Below the pieces are notes generated by a model. It saw only the letters and a list, made by a program, of their open reading frames with translations. It ran no database searches and had not been told where the DNA came from. A stretch of DNA of 64,000 bases from Pseudomonadota bacterium (GTDB lineage Bacteria > Campylobacterota > Campylobacteria > Campylobacterales > Sulfurospirillaceae), in NCBI GenBank assembly GCA_017860615.1, contig JAGDMU010000006.1, positions 62,001 to 126,000 of the forward strand, written 5' to 3'. Position numbers and translations under genes: made by a program. Shown in pieces: positions 29,598-37,947 of the stretch. How positions within the stretch are numbered: the stretch's first letter is position 1; the number at the start of each line of letters is the position of its first letter.

Positions 29598-31075
29598 TTT
29601 TCGACCTTTTGCTCTTCATGTTTTTTTGCGAAAAGTTTATTGACGTAAAACTGCTCTTGCATTGGATCGGTGAAGGTTGTTGGCGTAATACGTTGATGTA
29701 AGAACATTGTAATACCCATAAGCACGGGAAGGATAAAATAAGGATCTTTTATCGCTAAATCTTGTACCCAGAAGATCCATGCTGCACCTTTAAGCTCAAT
29801 CGCATTTTGAAGAACACGGTATACAGCAAAGAAAACAGGAATCTGTAAAAGAATCGGTAAACATCCGCCCATTGGGTTGGCACCATTTTTCTTGTAAAGT
29901 TCCATCATATGGGCATTCAGTTTCTGCTTATCATCGCCATATTTTTTCTGTAATTCTTTCACTTTTGGAGCAAGCTCTTTAAGCTTGTTCATAGAAACCA
30001 TACCCTTATATGTCAAAGGATAGAGCACTAAACGAACAATAACAGTCATCGCAACAATTGCCCAACCCCAGTTACCAAAAATACCATGAAGGTAAGAAAG
30101 GAGTGTAAAGAGAGGCTTAGCAATGAACGTAAAGAAACCATATTCAACAACATCGGTAAGTTCTGGACTAATAGCTTTGAGTTTAACATACTCTTTTGGT
30201 CCAATATAGCCACTAAGTTTAAAATCTTCTTCACCCTTAACAAATAAAAGTGGGTCTTTATCTTTACCAATAGAAACAACACTCTCTAAGCCTTTATCAA
30301 GCTCGTAAAAAAATGTGGTGTAATATTTATCAGCGCCTGCAACAATTTTAGCATTTGAAAAACGTTCATCCCCTTTTGCACTGCCATCATCAATAGTTTT
30401 TACAGTACCATCCGCTTTTTTAATCAAAGCACCATGGAATGTATAACTATCAAGTGCTACACTTGGACGAAATCCTGGAGAGACAAAATACTCTTTAGGT
30501 GATGTTAGTTTTACATGTAAATCGTATTTACCTGATGGAAAAAATGTAATTGTTTTCGTAACGCTCACATTACCCAATGTTTGGCTTAAAACAACACTAC
30601 TACCATTTTCAGTAACATCAACGTGTGCTTTATCAGCACTATAGGACATAACAAAAGCATCAGCATTAACATTTTTGTCGCTAAATCGAATTTCGAGAGG
30701 TAAAAGGGCTTGAGAAGCATCAATAAGCTGGAAACGCTCACCTTTGTCATCTTTATATTTTCCTTCTTCAAGATAAAACTTTGCAATTCTGCCGAGTCTG
30801 TCGATCTGAATTTCATATCCTACCGCTTTAATGGTTGCAATAATCTCACTCTCTTTGCCTGAACTCATAGGAGCTCCTGCAACGTCAGCACTACTGGTAG
30901 ATTTTACTTCAGGTGCACTGGTTGTTGTCGAAGGTGTTGCATTTTGTTCAAGTGATGTGGTTTCAGTAACGGGAGGGTTTTTGGGGATAAAAAAATGATC
31001 ATACAGAGCAAAAAATAAAAATGATAGTACAGTGGCAAGAATAATGCGCACTTGAGGAGTAAGTTTATCTGTCAC
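29594..31075 (-). CDS. yidC: Membrane protein insertase YidC
   Basis: 493 residues: an N-terminal membrane segment (about 8-27), a large periplasmic beta domain (about 60-310) and the five-segment insertase core (about 325-480) with the conserved PLTYKGMVSMNKLKELAPK helical hairpin. It inserts membrane proteins alone or with SecYEG. Part of the rpmH-rnpA-yidD-yidC-jag-mnmE operon. Confidence 0.95.
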   Translation of the reverse strand: MTDKLTPQVRIILATVLSFLFFALYDHFFIPKNPPVTETTSLEQNATPSTTTSAPEVKSTSSADVAGAPMSSGKESEIIATIKAVGYEIQIDRLGRIAKFYLEEGKYKDDKGERFQLIDASQALLPLEIRFSDKNVNADAFVMSYSADKAHVDVTENGSSVVLSQTLGNVSVTKTITFFPSGKYDLHVKLTSPKEYFVSPGFRPSVALDSYTFHGALIKKADGTVKTIDDGSAKGDERFSNAKIVAGADKYYTTFFYELDKGLESVVSIGKDKDPLLFVKGEEDFKLSGYIGPKEYVKLKAISPELTDVVEYGFFTFIAKPLFTLLSYLHGIFGNWGWAIVAMTVIVRLVLYPLTYKGMVSMNKLKELAPKVKELQKKYGDDKQKLNAHMMELYKKNGANPMGGCLPILLQIPVFFAVYRVLQNAIELKGAAWIFWVQDLAIKDPYFILPVLMGITMFLHQRITPTTFTDPMQEQFYVNKLFAKKHEEQKVEK

Positions 31076-31085
31076 GAGATTCCCT

Positions 31086-31424
31086 TTATTTCGTTGTTTT
31101 AAAAGATTTTACCACGTAAAAACTTTGCTTATCTTTTGGTACAAACCAAAAAGTTATAGGATGAGTGTGTGGATGTTTGAGAGACAAAGGAAGAGGAGAT
31201 GCAAATTTTTTTTGAATGACAGGGTAATCAATTCCCCCAACAAAAAGCTGATTGCATTTCAAAATGCGTATAAAACTATAAAAGATAGCTTTTAAAAAAC
31301 TATTGTGTAGAAGCTGTTCTTTGGTATATTGCGAACAGGTCGGATAGTACCTACAACTTCCATAGCCAATCAGTGTAAAAAACTTCTGATAAAGCTTTAT
31401 CAACAACAGTGCGAAAGATTTCAT
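31086..31424 (-). CDS. yidD: Membrane protein insertion efficiency factor YidD
   Basis: 112 residues with the family core CRYYPTCSQYTKEQL and GGIDYP. YidD helps YidC-dependent insertion. The C-terminal 35 residues are an unconserved basic tail. Its ATG overlaps the rnpA stop by 4 bp (ATGA). Confidence 0.9.
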   Translation of the reverse strand: MKSFALLLIKLYQKFFTLIGYGSCRYYPTCSQYTKEQLLHNSFLKAIFYSFIRILKCNQLFVGGIDYPVIQKKFASPLPLSLKHPHTHPITFWFVPKDKQSFYVVKSFKTTK

Positions 31425-31759
31425 TCTTTAACACAGTTTAATTTTTTCATAGACCATATAACCCCTTTTTTGAGAGCATCATACGATATGTGATTTATCT
31501 TCTCTTTTGCTACAAAAACATACACGCCATCATTTAAAGTGTGTTGAATTTCTAAAAAAATAGCCCGAAGTCGCCTTTTGGCTAGATTTCGCTTGATAGC
31601 ATTACCGACTTTTTTACTTGCCGTAAAGCCAACTCTTTTTGCTGTATCGTTATTGTAAAAGACTAAAGCACCATCAAAGTGCCATTTTTTAGCATGGTTA
31701 TAAACGTATGAATACTCTCTCGTCGCCTTGAGAGTATCATAATCTTTTAAGCGGCCAAT
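31421..31759 (-). CDS. rnpA: Ribonuclease P protein component RnpA, apparent ATT start
   Basis: The protein subunit of RNase P, which trims tRNA 5' ends. The 112-residue frame has the family signature [18 protein letters not shown] and a following LAKRRLR. It contains no ATG, GTG or TTG near its N-terminus: upstream of [10 protein letters not shown] there are only ATT (31759), CAG, AAG and a TAG stop. The ATT is at the place where family members start and has AAGG 9 nt upstream. It overlaps the end of rpmH by 13 bp, an overlap common for this gene pair. Confidence 0.85.
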   Translation of the reverse strand: MGRLKDYDTLKATREYSYVYNHAKKWHFDGALVFYNNDTAKRVGFTASKKVGNAIKRNLAKRRLRAIFLEIQHTLNDGVYVFVAKEKINHISYDALKKGVIWSMKKLNCVKE

Positions 31760-31881
31760 CTGCTTCTACCTTTAGCACGACGTGCTGCAATGACTTTACG
31801 TCCACCTTTAGTTTTCATTCTAAGTCTGAAGCCATGAGTGCGCTTTTTAGGGGTACTATGTGGCTGATACGTTCTTTTCAT
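31747..31881 (-). CDS. rpmH: Ribosomal protein L34
   Basis: 44 residues, [18 protein letters not shown] at the N-terminus and [11 protein letters not shown] at the end, a full match to L34. AAAGGA lies 7 nt before the ATG. First gene of the rnpA-yidD-yidC-jag-mnmE transcript. Confidence 0.97.
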   Translation of the reverse strand: MKRTYQPHSTPKKRTHGFRLRMKTKGGRKVIAARRAKGRSRLAA

Positions 31882-31909
31882 CAAAAGTTCCTTTAACAAA
31901 AAATAATTT

Positions 31910-31930
31910 TAAGGTATGGATTTTACCTTA
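31910..31930 (-). terminator. Terminator after the glutamate mutase operon
   Basis: Arms TAAGGTA and TACCTTA with a 7-nt loop; on the minus strand the hairpin is followed by AAAATTATTTTTT. It separates the AMP-ligase gene from rpmH. The rpmH promoter must lie in or just after it, but I see no convincing boxes. Confidence 0.5.
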
Positions 31931-31984
31931 GCTTTACTTAAAATTGCATAAGCTTCGATTAAGCACCGCTTTACTGGTAAGCCT

Positions 31985-33559
31985 TTAGCGAAGCTCCATA
32001 ACCATTTTTTTTAAAACTTCTTTATCAATTTTAGCTTCACTTGGACTGGTCTGAGGAAGCTTCTCTTTATAGACAATAATAGACGGGATCATGTGATTTG
32101 GCAGATGCTTTTTAAGCTCAAACACAATCTCATTTTTAGGAACTTCTCTTAAGGCACTGTAAACCATGACAATATCTTCTTCTGTTTTCTCGTTTTCAAT
32201 CGAAAAAACAGCACATTGATTAATCTGCGGAAGTTTATCGTGAACAACACTCTCAATTTCATAAGGGCTTATTCTAAAACCGCTTACTTTGATCATATCA
32301 TCCTTGCGCGAAACAAAATAAAGATAGCCCTCTTCATCCCTATACACAAAATCACCGCTAGCAACGACGATCTCATCGGTTAGATCACCTTCTAAATTGA
32401 CTACTTTATCTAAGATAGCAATACTTTTATAACGTTTTTGGGTATCTTCTTTCGATTTCCAATAACCTTTATAGATGTAGCCACCGCGGTGAATGAGCTC
32501 TCCAATCTCACGAGGTTTGCACTCCAAGCCTTGTTCATTAATGACATGAATTTCAACACCAGGGATTGGCTTACCAATCGAATTGGGACGAATTTTAAGT
32601 TGTGCAGGATCAAGATAGGTTGAACGAAACGCTTCGGTAAGCCCATGCATTGAGTAAAATTTCGCACTTGGGTAACGCTCTTCAATGTCAGCAATCATTT
32701 TAGGCGTAATTTTCCCACCTGACGAGGTGACAATGCGCACATTGGCTAAAAGCTTGGCATTTGGAATACGTTTGGGATCACTCTCAAACATCTGTGTAAT
32801 GTGTGGAGGCATAAGTGGAAGAACGGTGACACCATCGTTAATAAGATGGTTGAAAAAATCTGCTGGAAGCACTAGCGAATGTAATGCAAGCGTTGCATGA
32901 TTGTAAATAGAACAGAAAAGTTGGTTAAGCCCATAATCTAAAATAAAAGGAAGCGTCCCAGAGATAACATCACTCTCTTTCAGTTCAAGGTAGTTTGAAG
33001 CGACTCTAGCACTATCGATGAGATTGCGGTGCGTGATGACAATACCTCTTGGGAAACCTGTCAATCCAAAACTATAGGTAATCGCTGCATTTTTATAATC
33101 ACCAATGTTACATGTAAAGGCATCGCTACAACATTTATAGATCTCTTCAAACGAGACGATGTCACGCTCGCTCGCTTCATACGTGATAATTTTGCCGCTA
33201 AATTTGATCTCATCAATGCTTTTGATTTTTGATTTATCGGTCATGATACATGCAATTCCACAATCATTGATAATATGTTCTACCTGCTCAGGTTTAAGAA
33301 GGCGTGAAATAGGCACAAAAATATGCTCGGTTGAAAGAAGTGCCAAAATAGCGATAATCTGCTCACTACTTTTATGTGAATAAATTCCGATGCGCGAACC
33401 ACTTGGGAGGGCAAGTTCACTCAGATAGCGCGCGATTTGATTGACTTTACGAAACAAATCAGAATAAGTTAGTTTTTTAGCGCCATCAATCACTGCGACT
33501 TTATCAGGACATGTCACAGCCGCTTTTTCAATGATCGCACGAATACAGTTTATAGACAT
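31985..33559 (-). CDS. AMP-forming acyl/aminoacyl ligase of the glutamate mutase operon
   Basis: 524 residues of the ANL adenylating superfamily. The phosphate-binding A3 motif is unusual (TYSFGLTGFPRG, residues 161-172, against TSGSTGxPKG). A5 is MHGLTEA; A7/A8 read ASGDFVYRDEEGYLYFVSR and the hinge IKVSGFRI; the catalytic A10 Lys is in EAKIDKEVL. The DYGLNQL segment (208-214) recalls the exosortase-associated ligase family. Substrate unknown; by context perhaps 3-methylaspartate, as for VinN of vicenistatin synthesis. No carrier protein gene is adjacent. It overlaps glmL by 10 bp; AGGAG precedes its ATG. Confidence 0.8.
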   Translation of the reverse strand: MSINCIRAIIEKAAVTCPDKVAVIDGAKKLTYSDLFRKVNQIARYLSELALPSGSRIGIYSHKSSEQIIAILALLSTEHIFVPISRLLKPEQVEHIINDCGIACIMTDKSKIKSIDEIKFSGKIITYEASERDIVSFEEIYKCCSDAFTCNIGDYKNAAITYSFGLTGFPRGIVITHRNLIDSARVASNYLELKESDVISGTLPFILDYGLNQLFCSIYNHATLALHSLVLPADFFNHLINDGVTVLPLMPPHITQMFESDPKRIPNAKLLANVRIVTSSGGKITPKMIADIEERYPSAKFYSMHGLTEAFRSTYLDPAQLKIRPNSIGKPIPGVEIHVINEQGLECKPREIGELIHRGGYIYKGYWKSKEDTQKRYKSIAILDKVVNLEGDLTDEIVVASGDFVYRDEEGYLYFVSRKDDMIKVSGFRISPYEIESVVHDKLPQINQCAVFSIENEKTEEDIVMVYSALREVPKNEIVFELKKHLPNHMIPSIIVYKEKLPQTSPSEAKIDKEVLKKMVMELR

Positions 33560-34752
33560 TTTGGCTCCTTTGATTCATTATTTTCCATTCCTAACGTCCA
33601 GATTGCGTAGTCGTAATCCATAACAATATTAGGAGTTGCATGTAAATTCATTACTTTTTTATAGAAGAATTGCATAATCATTTCAACCTCTTCGTAAGAA
33701 AGCACTTTGGTAATACCGCCTGTTAATACAATGGTATTGAGCAGGTCTAGATGCAATGTTACATACAAAGGGTTGAGTCTTGAAACTTTATAAAGTACCA
33801 AAAAGATGGAAAGTTGCATCAAAATGCGTAAAGCTTTTTCGCTCTCCTCTTCTAAAATATTCTCTGTCACATTCAGATACGATAATAACTCATAGACAAA
33901 CTCATTGTTTTTAGCCGCAAAAATAAGCGTTTCGCGAGACTTAAAAACACCCAGCTTTTTAAAGACTAAGCGGTCATATCCGCTTTCACTCACAATGTTA
34001 TCGCGCACCAAATCACGACTGTAATGAATATCCGTCGTAGCCCCACCAATGTCCACAACAATGAACGGATTAACCACTTCAAAATTCGCATCAATAAGTG
34101 GTAAAGAGCGATTAACGATATACGGTGTTGAGTAGATTTGATTCGCTGTGATTTCGTAAAGATGCTTGATATCTTCTTTACCCACGATATCTGCTTGGTA
34201 AAGGTTTGTAAGGTACTCTTTAAGCTCGCCACCGTTTACATGTAATTTCTCAGTAATGATATTTCCAAGCACTTTAAGTTCTGGAATTTGCGCACTTAAA
34301 AAGGAGACGTCTTGTTTGGTTCCCACATAAACAATATTGCTGTACTGAACGTTTTTGAGGTAGTAAAACAGTTTTTCATCAAACACCTTGCCAATGCCAT
34401 CAATTCCACCTACGATAATAACTACATCGACCAGCTCGCTAGGCGCTCTACTCTCCTCGATCTTACTGTACAAAATCGTATCGATAATGTTAATACCTGA
34501 ATTAAACGCAATGTTTTTAGCAAATTTCAAACTAAAGGAGTTGGTAAGCCCGATGATAAGCGTACTCAAACCACCATTGGCGGAAGAGCAGATAAAAATA
34601 TCCTCTTTTTTATAGTTTGCAAAAATGTTGCCACACTTGGTGATCAAATCATCGTAAATATCTTTTTTAAAATCCCTAAAATACTGACTGATACCGCTTG
34701 TCTGGCAGACTTTAAAGTAGGTACTTCCTACATCGATGAGCAGTTTACTCAT
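33550..34752 (-). CDS. glmL: GlmL/MutL family protein (glutamate mutase partner ATPase)
   Basis: 400 residues with an actin-like ATPase fold: phosphate loop LLIDVGSTYFKV at residues 4-15 and the second phosphate motif VVDIGGATTDIHY near 231-243. GlmL proteins lie between the two glutamate mutase subunit genes in clostridia and are thought to reactivate the B12 enzyme. It is shorter than the clostridial version as I recall it (about 460). It overlaps glmE by 4 bp. Confidence 0.85.
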   Translation of the reverse strand: MSKLLIDVGSTYFKVCQTSGISQYFRDFKKDIYDDLITKCGNIFANYKKEDIFICSSANGGLSTLIIGLTNSFSLKFAKNIAFNSGINIIDTILYSKIEESRAPSELVDVVIIVGGIDGIGKVFDEKLFYYLKNVQYSNIVYVGTKQDVSFLSAQIPELKVLGNIITEKLHVNGGELKEYLTNLYQADIVGKEDIKHLYEITANQIYSTPYIVNRSLPLIDANFEVVNPFIVVDIGGATTDIHYSRDLVRDNIVSESGYDRLVFKKLGVFKSRETLIFAAKNNEFVYELLSYLNVTENILEEESEKALRILMQLSIFLVLYKVSRLNPLYVTLHLDLLNTIVLTGGITKVLSYEEVEMIMQFFYKKVMNLHATPNIVMDYDYAIWTLGMENNESKEPKCL

Positions 34753-36113
34753 AGCATCGCCCCTATGTCGTGAATAATTTTATTGATTACCTCTGTTTTG
34801 CTCTCAGGTAAATTGACCTTTGATTTTTCATAGGCAAAACAACGATCGGGTAGTGGGAGTTTTCCTTTTTCAATAATGCGGATATTGCCAGAATCATCGC
34901 GAATCGTGATGACTTCATTGTTATTGATGATATGTGGTGAAAAAGGAACGTCAATCAAGCCGCTTTTAATGGTGTTGAACACTTTACGCCATAAGGTATC
35001 GGCAGGGTCATTAAAGACCGCGTCCATAATGGCACGAACTTCCAGCTCCAAGTTCTCCTCTTCCTCAGCATCATGCACAACAGGCAGACCCTTGAGGGTG
35101 CGAAGTGTGTATTTGGTATTGGCAACCGATTGGGCATTGCACTGCATGGTAGGAATACCAAAAGCTTCATCACGCGTTTTGATGATGATTTTATCGGCTC
35201 TTACCATCGCAGCAATGACGGTATTGGTATTAATCAGTGAATCAGAAAGATTTTTATCGCGTGGAAATGCACCCATCCATTGGTGGTAAACAAGGTTGAT
35301 GATAGCGTCCTCTCCACCAAACATATCCGCATATTCGCGTGCCAGCTTTTTAAGAACATTAGAAGTAACAATATCTTGCATCATCGAGCCATTTTGAGAA
35401 AAACTGACCGAAAAAGACTTTACACCCTCTTCAATGGAAAGAAGCATCTCGATAAGCTGAATGACGATAACGATGCATGGAGGAACGAGTGTCGCTGTGA
35501 GTGGTCCAAAAGACTCACGGTTGATCGGTTCATTGAGCGTTGAGTACTTCGCACAGACTTTATCGACGTATTTCCAGTATAAAAAGGCTTTATCAAGCGG
35601 AAAATTTTTTGAGTAAGGGAGCATATACGTAATCGGCCCACCTTCAATTTCAAAAATACCTGAAGCGAGTGCCGTCTCCACCAAAAGCCTCGCATCAGGT
35701 GTGCCGTGGCGAAGACTGACAGGTTTATTAAAATGCGTCATCATCTTTCGGGTTGTACGGTAGCCGTGATTGACCAGCGGATAACCGTTGAGCATATCCA
35801 TCTCGTTCTCTTCGGAGAGGGTGAGCATCTTTTTTGCCATCGCGTAGTCATTGAGTCTTGTGTTACTATCGATGGTGAGAGGTAGAACATCAATGTCCGC
35901 TTTCATAAACTCTTCATAGAGTTCAAACATCTTTTTATAGGTCGGAAAACCGCCACGAGGTTGAACAAGAAGTCTGTCGCGTTTTTTAAAATGATGGGAG
36001 ATAAACATCTCTTTATTCGCATTGCGTATAAAATCTTCAATCTCATCAAAATCAAAACTATCGGCGTATTCATTGCGGGTGATGACATCACGCTCTTTTT
36101 GGAGTAAACTCAT
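34749..36113 (-). CDS. glmE: Glutamate mutase (methylaspartate mutase) epsilon subunit
   Basis: 454 residues; the catalytic TIM-barrel subunit that, with GlmS and adenosylcobalamin, interconverts L-glutamate and (2S,3S)-3-methylaspartate. Family patterns visible include LLVQPRGGFPTY, PLTIDSNTRL, VSLRHGTPDAR and FSVSFSQNGSMMQD. It overlaps both flanking genes by 4 bp, so subunit synthesis is coupled. Confidence 0.9.
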   Translation of the reverse strand: MSLLQKERDVITRNEYADSFDFDEIEDFIRNANKEMFISHHFKKRDRLLVQPRGGFPTYKKMFELYEEFMKADIDVLPLTIDSNTRLNDYAMAKKMLTLSEENEMDMLNGYPLVNHGYRTTRKMMTHFNKPVSLRHGTPDARLLVETALASGIFEIEGGPITYMLPYSKNFPLDKAFLYWKYVDKVCAKYSTLNEPINRESFGPLTATLVPPCIVIVIQLIEMLLSIEEGVKSFSVSFSQNGSMMQDIVTSNVLKKLAREYADMFGGEDAIINLVYHQWMGAFPRDKNLSDSLINTNTVIAAMVRADKIIIKTRDEAFGIPTMQCNAQSVANTKYTLRTLKGLPVVHDAEEEENLELEVRAIMDAVFNDPADTLWRKVFNTIKSGLIDVPFSPHIINNNEVITIRDDSGNIRIIEKGKLPLPDRCFAYEKSKVNLPESKTEVINKIIHDIGAML

Positions 36114-36514
36114 GCTCGCTCCTTTACAAAACGCTCAATTTCATCAAGTCCTGTGTTAAGATCGATTTGATGAAAGACAAGGTCAAACCCATATGATTTA
36201 TATTTTGGTACAATATCGCTTTGCGCCGCTTCGCCTACTGCAAGATTGCCACCGATCACAAAAACAACATCTCTAAGATCATATTCGGAGCGTAAAAATT
36301 GTAAGTCTCGGCACCAGCCTTCCGCTTCACCGTTAAGGGAAGAGATAAGCAGTATGTCTGCATCTGTTTCGACGACAGCGTCAATAAACTCCTCCAATGA
36401 AGTATTAACGCCTAGGTTAAATACTTCAAAACCTCTAGCTTGTAATGATATATCAATAAGTCTGTTAGCGACTACATGAATGTCATTACCCACGACACCT
36501 GTGACTACTTTCAT
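36110..36514 (-). CDS. glmS: Glutamate mutase sigma (cobalamin-binding) subunit
   Basis: 134 residues from the ATG at 36514, giving the standard N-terminus VVTGVVGNDIHVVAN. The base-off B12 motif is normally DxHxxG; here it is Asp11-x-His13-x-x-Ala16, so the His ligand is kept and the Gly is Ala. SSLNGE and GGNLAVGE supply the other two cofactor loops. A longer frame to 36637 has no homologous extension and runs into the divergent cytochrome gene. First gene of the four-gene operon. Confidence 0.88.
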   Translation of the reverse strand: MKVVTGVVGNDIHVVANRLIDISLQARGFEVFNLGVNTSLEEFIDAVVETDADILLISSLNGEAEGWCRDLQFLRSEYDLRDVVFVIGGNLAVGEAAQSDIVPKYKSYGFDLVFHQIDLNTGLDEIERFVKERA

Positions 36515-36567
36515 GGACTGACCTAAAATTTGAATGATTTTGCATTCTATCTTAACGTTATTAAAGG

Positions 36568-36573
36568 TATAAT
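36568..36573 (+). promoter_or_regulatory. -10 box of the tetrahaem cytochrome gene
   Basis: TATAAT 26 bp before the ATG at 36600, in the 85-bp region divergent from glmS. No good -35 box. Confidence 0.45.
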
Positions 36574-36599
36574 TAACACAAATTTTCTGAAGTGGATTC

Positions 36600-36959
36600 A
36601 TGTCAAAAAAAGCCTTTTTGTTCCTTATATTTCTCATTTTGAGTTTTCAGAGCATGTTAATTGCGTGTGGTGGAAGCTGTTTGGAGTGCCATTCGAAACT
36701 TCAACCTTACATCAATGACCAAAATCATATTATTTTAAATGAGTGTATTACCTGTCATAATAAACCATCCGAGCAAGGGCAATGTGGTAAAGACTGCTTT
36801 GATTGCCATTCACGTGAAAAAGTCTATGCACAAAAAGATGTCATAGCGCATCAAGAGCTTAAGATTTGTGGAACATGCCATAAAGAAAAAGTTGATTTTA
36901 CCATTCCAAAACGTTCCGTAATTTCCAATCAAAACAATTTAATTCAACTCTTCAAATAA
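36600..36959 (+). CDS. Small periplasmic tetrahaem cytochrome c
   Basis: 119 residues with a signal peptide (about 1-22) and four CxxCH haem-binding motifs: CLECH, CITCH, CFDCH and CGTCH. Extra cysteines occur at ACGGSC and QCGKDC. The spacing is irregular and the protein is small, like soluble electron carriers of anaerobic respiration. Its partner is unknown; the next gene is rraA, 13 bp downstream. Confidence 0.85.
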   Translation: MSKKAFLFLIFLILSFQSMLIACGGSCLECHSKLQPYINDQNHIILNECITCHNKPSEQGQCGKDCFDCHSREKVYAQKDVIAHQELKICGTCHKEKVDFTIPKRSVISNQNNLIQLFK

Positions 36960-36972
36960 ACTAGGAGCAACA

Positions 36973-37452
36973 ATGAAATTTTATACCGCTGACCTTTGTG
37001 ACAAATACCCAGAGCACGTTCATGTGTTAGATCCCATTATGAAATCGTACGGTGGAGCTAAACGTGTTATGGGACAAATCGTTACCATTAAATTACCAGG
37101 CCACAATAAAACTTTGGTCGAACTGCTTAAAAGCGAAGGTGCAGGTCAAATCGCTGTCGTTGATGTCGATGCCAAATACACCGCAGTTGTAGGTGATAAT
37201 CTGATGAAATTTGCTTATGAGAACAACTGGGCAGGGATTGTCATCAATGGTTATGTACGTGACACCAAAAATACCAAAGAGATCGATGTGGGGCTTTTTG
37301 CGCTCGGAACATGCCCTAAAAAAACGATGGAGCTTGCTGAAGGCTCATTGCATGACACTGTTAGTTTTGGTGGAATAACCTTTAACAAAGGGGACTATCT
37401 CTATGCCGATAGAGATGGCATTATTGTAAGTCACATACCTTTGGAGGTGTAA
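36973..37452 (+). CDS. rraA: RraA family protein
   Basis: 159 residues, full length for RraA (regulator of RNase E activity A) or the related 4-hydroxy-4-methyl-2-oxoglutarate / oxaloacetate-lyase family. The conserved core DVDAKYTAVVGDNL, GIVINGYVRDT and the C-terminal DRDGIIVS are visible. Campylobacterota lack a classical RNase E, so the aldolase activity or another role may be more relevant. Its end overlaps the convergent gene by 32 bp. Confidence 0.85.
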   Translation: MKFYTADLCDKYPEHVHVLDPIMKSYGGAKRVMGQIVTIKLPGHNKTLVELLKSEGAGQIAVVDVDAKYTAVVGDNLMKFAYENNWAGIVINGYVRDTKNTKEIDVGLFALGTCPKKTMELAEGSLHDTVSFGGITFNKGDYLYADRDGIIVSHIPLEV

Positions 37453-37873
37453 CCAAACACTTTTGCATGATCTTCTTCCAGTCCACATCAAAGTGTTTAT
37501 CTATATACGCTTTGGTGTGTGGCACACGGCACGCTGAGCAATCTAAATGCGCCACATTTTCATAGACAAACACCCCACTCTTTTTAGAACCAATCGAACA
37601 TTCACTTTTACATGTAACGCCCTCTTCTACCCTTAGCCCTTCATCGTTAAAGCGAAAATAAGGACACGCACACAAATAACAATTAAGAGCCTTCATGTCA
37701 TGGCACTTTTGTTTGTTAGCATACAACAGACAAAAATCAGGTTCTTTCTCCACCATATTTTCAAAAAGAAAATAATCAATGATCTTCTCTTTTGTATAGT
37801 TTTGAGCACTCAATTTTTGAACAATGAGACGATGTTTGTTAGCATGTGTTTCAAACCACTCCAAATAGCTCAT
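37421..37873 (-). CDS. Cysteine-rich protein with a CxxCxCP motif
   Basis: About 150 residues from the ATG at 37873. Twelve or so cysteines, including CHDMKALNCYLCACPYF, which matches my memory of the cysteine-rich small domain family (PF04071), and CSACRVPH in the C-terminal part. Likely binds a metal or an iron-sulfur cluster. Function unknown. A start at 37894 is possible but less likely. Confidence 0.65.
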   Translation of the reverse strand: MSYLEWFETHANKHRLIVQKLSAQNYTKEKIIDYFLFENMVEKEPDFCLLYANKQKCHDMKALNCYLCACPYFRFNDEGLRVEEGVTCKSECSIGSKKSGVFVYENVAHLDCSACRVPHTKAYIDKHFDVDWKKIMQKCLVTPPKVCDLQ

Positions 37874-37947
37874 AAAATTTGCATTTCCTTTCAAAAATTG
37901 GCATCGAACGTGAAGATTTTATTGTAAAATTCGCTCAAAGGAATGAT

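Noticed and set aside
31747-31775. rnpA start inside rpmH at a normal start codon
   Set aside because: In the rnpA frame a TAG at 31768-31766 blocks any start further upstream, and no ATG, GTG or TTG follows before the conserved part.
34876-35289. 137-codon open frame antisense to glmE
   Set aside because: Inside a conserved catalytic subunit gene; composition fits a reverse-strand shadow.
31985-36514. Glutamate fermentation by the methylaspartate pathway
   Set aside because: Only the mutase and its partner are present; no methylaspartate ammonia-lyase or later enzymes, and the fourth gene is an adenylating ligase.
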